From Liolophura sinensis (lineage: Eukaryota; Mollusca; Polyplacophora; Chitonida; Chitonidae), in assembly GCF_032854445.1 (NCBI RefSeq), contig NC_088295.1, forward strand, positions 52,807,249 through 52,871,248: a stretch of 64,000 bases of DNA, given 5' to 3'. The translations under genes were made by a program, and so were the position numbers. Numbering within the stretch: position 1 is the first letter of the stretch; every line of letters begins with the position of its first letter. This document shows positions 57,897 through 64,000 of this stretch, in pieces. Below the pieces are notes generated by a model that worked only from the letters and a program-made list of their open reading frames with translations, did not search any database and was not told where the DNA came from.

Positions 57897-59442
57897 AACT
57901 GACAAACGAAAGAAACTTTACGACTCCATGAGTTAAATTTAACTAACCTTTTCAGCAAATTAATACCAAATTATTGTAGGAAAACATAGTACGAAGCATA
58001 TTCCCATGTGCGACAAGCGTCATATACGCCCACTCGAATTTGTTTTGAGACAACGAAGAAAGTTGAAAAATCATGTGACCCGGGGATGGCCGCAATTGCA
58101 CATGTAATAAGTGTGTAAAAACGTTACACACAGTGTGCTGGACTTGCACACTAACTAAAAACCGCCAAATTAATGCGTCGATTGACTCCAGAACAACGCG
58201 AGGGGGTCCTGGGTATAGTGTCCATGTGAGTTACCCATGCCAATATTGCAAGGATCTTCGGCTACTCTCGTGTAACTGTGTCAAACTTGATGCAACGTTA
58301 CAGGCAGACTGGGCTGACGTCGGACAGGCCAAGAACAGGGATGCCTAAGAGTAGCTACGCCCGGAGAAGACCGGTACTTCCGCACCTTACACCTGAGGAA
58401 CCGCTTCCTGACAGTGACGTCCTCGTCAATCAATGCCTTAGGTCACCGGGTCAGTCGGCAAACCATGTCCAGCAAACTCATGGCTCACCGAATTAGGGCC
58501 TATCGACCATTCAGACGACAGTTGTTGACAGCCGAACATCGTCGCCAGAGATTGCGATGGACTCGAATTCCACGCCGCTGGCAGCGACTTGATTGGCAAT
58601 GTGTTGTTTTCACGGCTGAAAACCGCTTTTGCCTGTTCCTAGCCGATGGCAGACAGCGAGTTTACCGACGAAGAGGCGAACGGCTGCATTATGCGTCCAG
58701 AAGGTGGTACCGTTTGGTGGCGGCAGCCTGATGGTTTGGGTTGGGATTTGTGGAGAGGAACGGACACCACTGGTCATCACCTACAGGAACCTGACAGCTC
58801 AACGTTACGTGGATGAAATTCTACGTCCTGTTGTCCTGCCATTCCTTCGACACCAGCTACATGTACCAACATGACAACGCAAGACCCCATACAGCTCGAG
58901 TTGTGCAGAACTTCCTGGACGCTAACGACCTCAACGTCTTGCCGTGGTCTGCACGTTCCCCAGATATATCCTCCTCAGAACACCTTTGGGATATCATGGG
59001 TCGTCGAGTAAGACAACGGCCACACCTTGCAGCCAACCGACAAGAACTGGCGTTCGCTCTCCAAGATAAATGGCAACAAATCCCCCGTCATCTCTCGACT
59101 TTTTCCATGCGTCGGAGAGTTTTTGCATGTATTGAAGCAAGGAGTGGTCACACGCGATTTTGATTGGTTTTGATATTGATTGATTATTTTTAAAATCATC
59201 TTTTTGTATACTCTGCCCATTGTTAACTAAAATGGAACGGCTATTTTTCTTCCCCTGCTCTGTTTGTTCACTTGTCAAATGATTTGAGGGCTGCTTTTTC
59301 TGTTCTTTTAATATTTAAAGTCTTACTCAAGATTTTCAATATCTAAAGTCAATATATTAATCTTCAGCCATCCTGTTTTTTTTTCTTTGGCAAAATAAAT
59401 TGATTTGTAAACTCTTTGTAAAGTTTCTTTTGGCCGTCAGTT
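57897..59442 (+). mobile_element. Tc1/mariner-type DNA transposon, dead copy (1546 bp)
   Basis: It is bounded by TA on both sides (57895-57896 and 59443-59444). The left end starts 'aactgacaaacgaaagaaac' and the right end is the reverse complement of 'aactgacggccaaaagaaac', so the inverted ends match with a few differences. It encodes a broken transposase. TA flanks plus a Tc1-like transposase identify the superfamily. Confidence 0.9.
58173..59163 (+). pseudogene. Tc1-like transposase, disrupted
   Basis: The N-terminal helix-turn-helix part starts at ATG 58173 ('MRRLTPEQREGVLGIVSM'), meets TGA 58227-58229, and continues in the same frame ('MQRYRQTGLTSDRPRTGMP'). The frame changes near 58360, again near 58690-58700 and near 58855. 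Recognisable DDE-domain pieces are 'GGGSLMVWVGICGEERTPLV', 'LTAQRYVDEILRPVVLPFL', 'YQHDNARPHTARVVQNFL' (second Asp) and 'PDISSSEHLWDIMGRRVRQR' (Glu). At the first catalytic position the TDE[ST]-type motif reads TAEN, with Ala (58615-58617) instead of Asp. It is inactive on several counts. Confidence 0.9.
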
Positions 59443-60879
59443 TACATACCGCCTGGGAGGGTAGGAGGGTTTGATTTATGGAGATCATTCACTATTCTTT
59501 CTTTTTCAGGCTTATTTATTAGACATACAGTGACTTGACAATTTTCAACTGACACAAAAAAAAACGCTGCTCACCCATGGAACTGACCGCCGTAGCTCAA
59601 CCCAGATGAGCATCAAAGGGAACATCCCTGACTTCACCTTTCAGCTATTTTTTTTTCTTTTTTTTTTTTTCGTCTGAATTTGATCAGGTTTAACTGACAA
59701 GACGACACAGTCTAACATTGTGCAGAAACTGTGCATCAGTAATACGAAGGATATAGTTTGCGAGACCGGCAAACAGATAAATGCAACGGATTACAACGGA
59801 CTAATTTTCCACTGTCACTGTTGCACTCCCTGTGGTTAGGGAAACAGTTTAGAAAACCAGATACCATAGTGACGTGGTAATAAACACTTGACTGAATACA
59901 GCGCTAGTTTAATATTATATTACACAATTAAGATAATGTATTCACTCAGTTATGAAGGTGACTCATCCAAGCGTTAGAAATAAAAGATAATGGTAAAGTA
60001 TTAGGTTATCACTACATATACCATCATAATAAATGGATCTGAACCTGCACATCTCCACGATATGGCTGAAATATTGCCGATGTGGCGTTAAGCCATAATC
60101 ATTCATTCATTTACAAAGCACAGAGCAGTTGGTTTAATCAGATACGTACTATTACCCTAGTCTTTCAAACCTAGGATCATTATGGTTGTGGTTTAAATGT
60201 GCCATGTGCCCATTATAGGTTATATACACCCATGATGTGACCATTCACGGCAGTATGCATTCAAATGAATTAGGGCTGATAGCATTGAAGAATTAAACCG
60301 AACACGAAAAAGAGGCGTAATATTTCACACTTTCTCTTTCGAACTAACCTTCGACTCAGTTGTTGACAATTTGTCCATATTTTTAAAGGACTAAGTCAGT
60401 ACTAAAAGCGTTACATAAAAAAGGGTGAACTGGCTATTTAAAGCTGTTAGTAAACTGAATTTCCGGAGTTCAAGATATTATCCTGTTTTCTGGTTGAATC
60501 AGTTTTGTCTCCATCGAGTGGATTATCGAATAGTGCTAATCCAATGTCTCGCAAATACGATAACTTGCAGTTTTGTGAGCTTAAATGTTTCCTGATCTGT
60601 TTGTGTTTTTGCAGCAGCCGAACTTGGAGGCAAAATAGGTCAGAAGCGGCGGAATGTAAAATCTTACAGAACGTGTGTAGAGTGCATTCCATCCATAAAC
60701 ATAATACAATAAATTCAGGTAGTAAGAAGAAAAAATACATTTTTATCAGATAGCAGCGCTCTGGCATTAAACCTTGGATTTGTTGTGTCCGACGCTCCAT
60801 TTTTTTTCTTGAGAAAACGGCTAATTATCAGACATTTATGAAACTTCAGTATGTTTTAGGTGAAGATCTGAAGTTGTGC
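59443..60879. other. Unrecognised non-coding DNA
   Basis: It holds a T-rich tract (59648-59671) and a possible SINE-type tail at 60071-60113. No exon is recognised. Confidence 0.5.
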
Positions 60880-62170
60880 ACCCAAACATTTAGAACTTTT
60901 GATCACGTGGCGGCCATGTTGGATTTTGTGGAAAGCGAAAAAAATCTTCCCCATGATGGCTGATGCGATTGGGCTGAAATGTAAACTGCAGTTTCATAAA
61001 GCCTAGGCAAGTTCAATTTGTTCATGAGGACTTTCTCGGTTGAAAAATGAACATGTTCGTTCGTGGGTGAAAATGTCATGTGGCCAAAAATATCAGGTTT
61101 CTCTTTCTACAAATAATTTCTACACTGCTGACTTTTTTTTAAATAGTCCTGCTTGAAACACTACACAACTGAAAGTGACATCATCAAAACCGGAAGTGGG
61201 TATATGTCCTCAACAAATGAAGCTAGCGACGCAGTCTTAAGGGTTAACGCCATCTCATGGCAAGGAAACGAATTCTATGTTACTGTAAGTGACATCAGTA
61301 AATCGGAAGTAGAACATGCCAATAAAGATCGCCAGTTTTGCAATATTCGAAATTATAACACTTCTGCAGCTAAAACGACATGACAGAAATGCATTAAACT
61401 CAGGTGAGAAGTAGACCTTGAGATGAACTTTGGCGAGCAAACAGTTTGATCTTCACAGTTTGAACACTACATTTGGCACATTCCATTCACATGCTTTGTA
61501 GCAGGCTATACATACTATGTATTAATGGCTTGCAAGAGCGTACGATTTCTCTTTTCCGATCAAAATTGATTTGTGCATGTGTTTCGAACTATTACTTTAG
61601 TTTTGCACAGACCTCGTGTGCATACTATATATTAAAGAGCCGGATCTTCCCAGGACTTTGACCGCGTGTAGCATTCAAAAAACCATCTTGTAAATCGAAA
61701 ACTATAAAAGCTACAAACTTGAAACTTACACGAAATAAAGCATTAAAGAATGTTGATTTACGGCTTCACTAACGAATAATGTAGGCGTGATGAGTGTTTT
61801 TTTCCCATTGTAAGTCTAATGACATTACCTTAAGTTAGAAATGAAGTTAAAATCTATTCATTTAGACATACATCTGTACCACATCTGCAGCAAACACTGG
61901 AAAGAAATTCATGAAACTCGTGCATATTATAGGCCAATACGTGGAGTTCAAGTGAACTTTTGGGCGGCTTGGATCACGTGGTTTGATGGCTATATTTGAT
62001 TTATGTGAAATCCTTTGAATAATGTTCTCCAAAATGACTCAAGCGATCGAGCAGTTGCATAAGGCCTAGGCACATTTAATCTTTACATAGTGTCTTCCTT
62101 GGTTGAAAATTGTGAAAGTTCGTTATTGGGTAAAAATGTTATGTAACCCGAAATTTAGTTCTCGGCCATT
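60880..62170. repeat. Two diverged copies of a ~220-bp sequence
   Basis: 60880-61110 and 61945-62165 align loosely throughout. Both have 'gatcacgtgg', then 'cataa(a/g)gcctaggca', then '(t/c)ggttgaaaa' and 'ttcgtt..tgggt(g/a)aaaatgt(c/t)atgt'. The function is unknown. A related piece may end the window (63890-64000). Confidence 0.55.
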
Positions 62171-62656
62171 TATGTCTACCCCGTTAGAGATGTTGACATA
62201 TCAACAGTCCTATCTCATGCAGTTTATGGCGCTGATTCCACATACCGATATTTCCATATATCGATATTTCCATGTACCAATATTTCAAGCCAGACATGGC
62301 ATCTTGAACTCCGTCTGCTTTAGTAGCTATATTTAGGAGATCGGCCCTCTGAGCGATACCCTCTTGAAACTGTCAGGAGTTTTAACCACAATTTGTCCGA
62401 CGAAATCTGCTGACACATTACACAGTGCTTGCCTATGGTCTGAAGTAGTGCATAAATTTGTCAACTTCAACCTCAAAAATACATATTCCCTAACTTTGAT
62501 GTGGTACCATGCTATACCACTACATGCGGCTTGCACCTTGCTCAACAACATATCATAAAATCAACCTACAATGACCACAATTTTTAGAGCTTTGGTTGCT
62601 GGAAGTGAAGTCATAGTATTTTATTGCCTTGGTAACCTCCTTGTTGGTGACACTAG

Positions 62657-63698
62657 GCCAAAAAGGACCTGGTACGGTAGAGCGGAGAACCGGTTCCAGA
62701 AAGGTACGATAAGAATGTGTAAATTTCAAAATCCCAGCACAATTCCCTTAATTTCGGAATCAGAAGTATAAAACTTGGTCGAAGCACTCATGAAAGTTAT
62801 AATGCCATAAAAAAGATAGTTGCTTAGTAATAACCCTCCAAAAATGCACTCTCGATCAAAAATACCATTTTTCGTTCAAACGAGGCAGTATGTTTTCAAT
62901 TTACAGTATGTAGATCAACGTTAACCAAAAAATATTTTTTGCTGAAACCTTCAAGTGTGTATTTCTACGAGCTGTCAAAGTTTCGTTTTGTTTAACGTTT
63001 GTCTGCATATGTAAAACATAAACTTTATAATGTGATTTATATAGTTTTGTCATATTTTAGCAAATTTAAAGTATGTAATTTTGCCGTGGTCTATCAGGCA
63101 CCCCCACCTCCCACACCCTACATTTCAGTGGACTAACGAAGTCTTTCTTCTGTGGAAACAAACTTTTGTGTGAGTAAAGATAAAGGCCGTTTGCATTAAA
63201 TAAGTGACATATTACGTTACATTTGGCAACTATAGCGACATCGTACGTGAATCCTGGTTGTGAGCATATGTTGTCCACTAGCTATCATTTACATTAAGAT
63301 GTTAGGCGTAGAGGAAGTATAAGGTTGAAAGTTACATTGTTATATGTTTATTTGATTGATTGGTACATAAAGAATTTTTCAGAAAGTTAAATTTGTGGTG
63401 CATTGATTTTCATAACCCCACACTGTCTAATGCAAAAAAAAGATATTTCAGTGTGACTGGAGCCAGCTACAATTTTTCGAGTTTCTGACCTATACATCGC
63501 TTCAGTGCATGTTTGGAGCTTTATAAACCGCATGATTGCCATATAACCGGAAAAGACGAGTAAAACAGAACTGAAAAAAAGAAGTAGCCTTTTGAGTGTG
63601 TCAGCAGCTGTCTGTCACTCACAGCTATAGTCAGTTTCTCGTGGTCCACAGTTTCTTGCACTGGGGTCGATTCCCCGCTTTACCATACCAGGTCCTTT
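62657..63698. mobile_element. Possible non-coding DNA element with ~32-bp inverted ends
   Basis: 'aaaaaggacctggtacggta' plus gagcggagaaccg near 62659-62692 is the inverse of 63668-63700 ('cgattccccgctttaccata', then ccaggtcctttt) with about five mismatches. The pair is about 1 kb apart with no coding frame between. It could be a MITE-like element or just an inverted duplication. Confidence 0.4.
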
Positions 63699-64000
63699 TC
63701 AGTTCTATCCAAAACAGACAAATTACGGATATATTTTAATTGAGTGCAAAATAGCAGCGCAGAATTTTATAGTGTGCTAACAACCCAAAATGTCTGTTTG
63801 GCAGTGTTACCCAATCAGCGCTCCTTCACTTTTCATTTTCGAGGCAAATCTTGGATCCAGCTGCTTAAATTACGCAGATGTATCCTTTACGAACCTTTTT
63901 CTCTAGAACCACCTAATCGATTTTCTTCAAATTTGACACACGTGACTATAGCTGGGTGGCAATTAACACCTCTTAATGTGAATCCTTTGGCATGTTGGCC

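Noticed and set aside
60447-60800. 117-residue minus-strand frame
   Set aside because: It has no domain recognised, no exon borders checked out, and a competing plus-strand frame covers the same bases.

Overview
This is a eukaryotic, animal-type window from a repeat-rich, AT-rich genome. It contains one recognisable host gene split into nine small-to-large exons with canonical GT/AG borders, long introns, tRNA-derived SINEs, simple repeats, minisatellites, and decayed LTR and Tc1/mariner transposons. The SINE tail (ending in 'caccaatcaaataaataaat') and the character of the protein suggest a lophotrochozoan invertebrate (mollusc, brachiopod or similar). That placement is inference; no species call is made.

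Host gene (9186-27439, + strand): the 3' nine coding exons of an aryl hydrocarbon receptor (AHR/Spineless) bHLH-PAS transcription factor. The exons join in phase into about 803 residues that begin just before PAS-A. They run through PAS-A, the inter-PAS linker, PAS-B and a long tyrosine-rich C-terminal region to a stop at 27437-27439. I could not find the bHLH exons, which probably lie upstream of the window, so 1-9185 is most likely intron. The introns carry SINE fragments, a 276-bp segment present twice (13021-13296 and 14815-15090, the second inside a 17-bp target-site-like duplication), and a young SINE at 19298-19570 with an intact A-tail and a perfect 14-bp target-site duplication.

27440-42200: the 3' flank of AHR and non-coding DNA with a possible small palindromic MITE (35621-35765), a long (TA)n(CA)n tract (31788-31896), a CpG-rich patch near 33000-33260 and a small duplication at 40431-40550. 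No convincing exon was seen.

42200-44260: a minisatellite cluster. It has a strict 125-bp array with a two-unit higher-order start, a degenerate middle and a 69-bp array. Its repetitive open frames are by-products of the period. A chimeric SINE follows at 44711-45036. Then come a foldback MITE-like palindrome (46470-46698), a 28-bp minisatellite (about 47185-47466), another SINE, and a SINE of the second family carrying a striking C13/GCGAAGC/G14 hairpin.

49774-59442: a nested transposon region. A decayed Ty3/gypsy-like LTR retrotransposon (49813-55192) has a complete 3' LTR, a polypurine tract and a 5'-truncated 5' LTR. Its gag ends in both a CCHC knuckle and a MYND zinc finger. The catalytic core of its reverse transcriptase is missing, and stops and frameshifts interrupt it. 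Downstream are a degenerate ~55-bp tandem array and a dead Tc1-like element (57897-59442) with TA dinucleotides at both ends. A third copy of the Tc1 terminal repeat abuts the truncated LTR at 49774. It matches the far right terminus (59414-59442) perfectly over 29 bp, better than the inner left terminus does, which raises the possibility of a composite unit.

59443-64000: non-coding DNA with diverged internal duplications and an inverted repeat about 1 kb apart (62657/63698). Nothing in the window looks like a new coding system. The best leads are the transposon architecture, the SINE chimera, the templated 276-bp insertion and the G/C hairpin.
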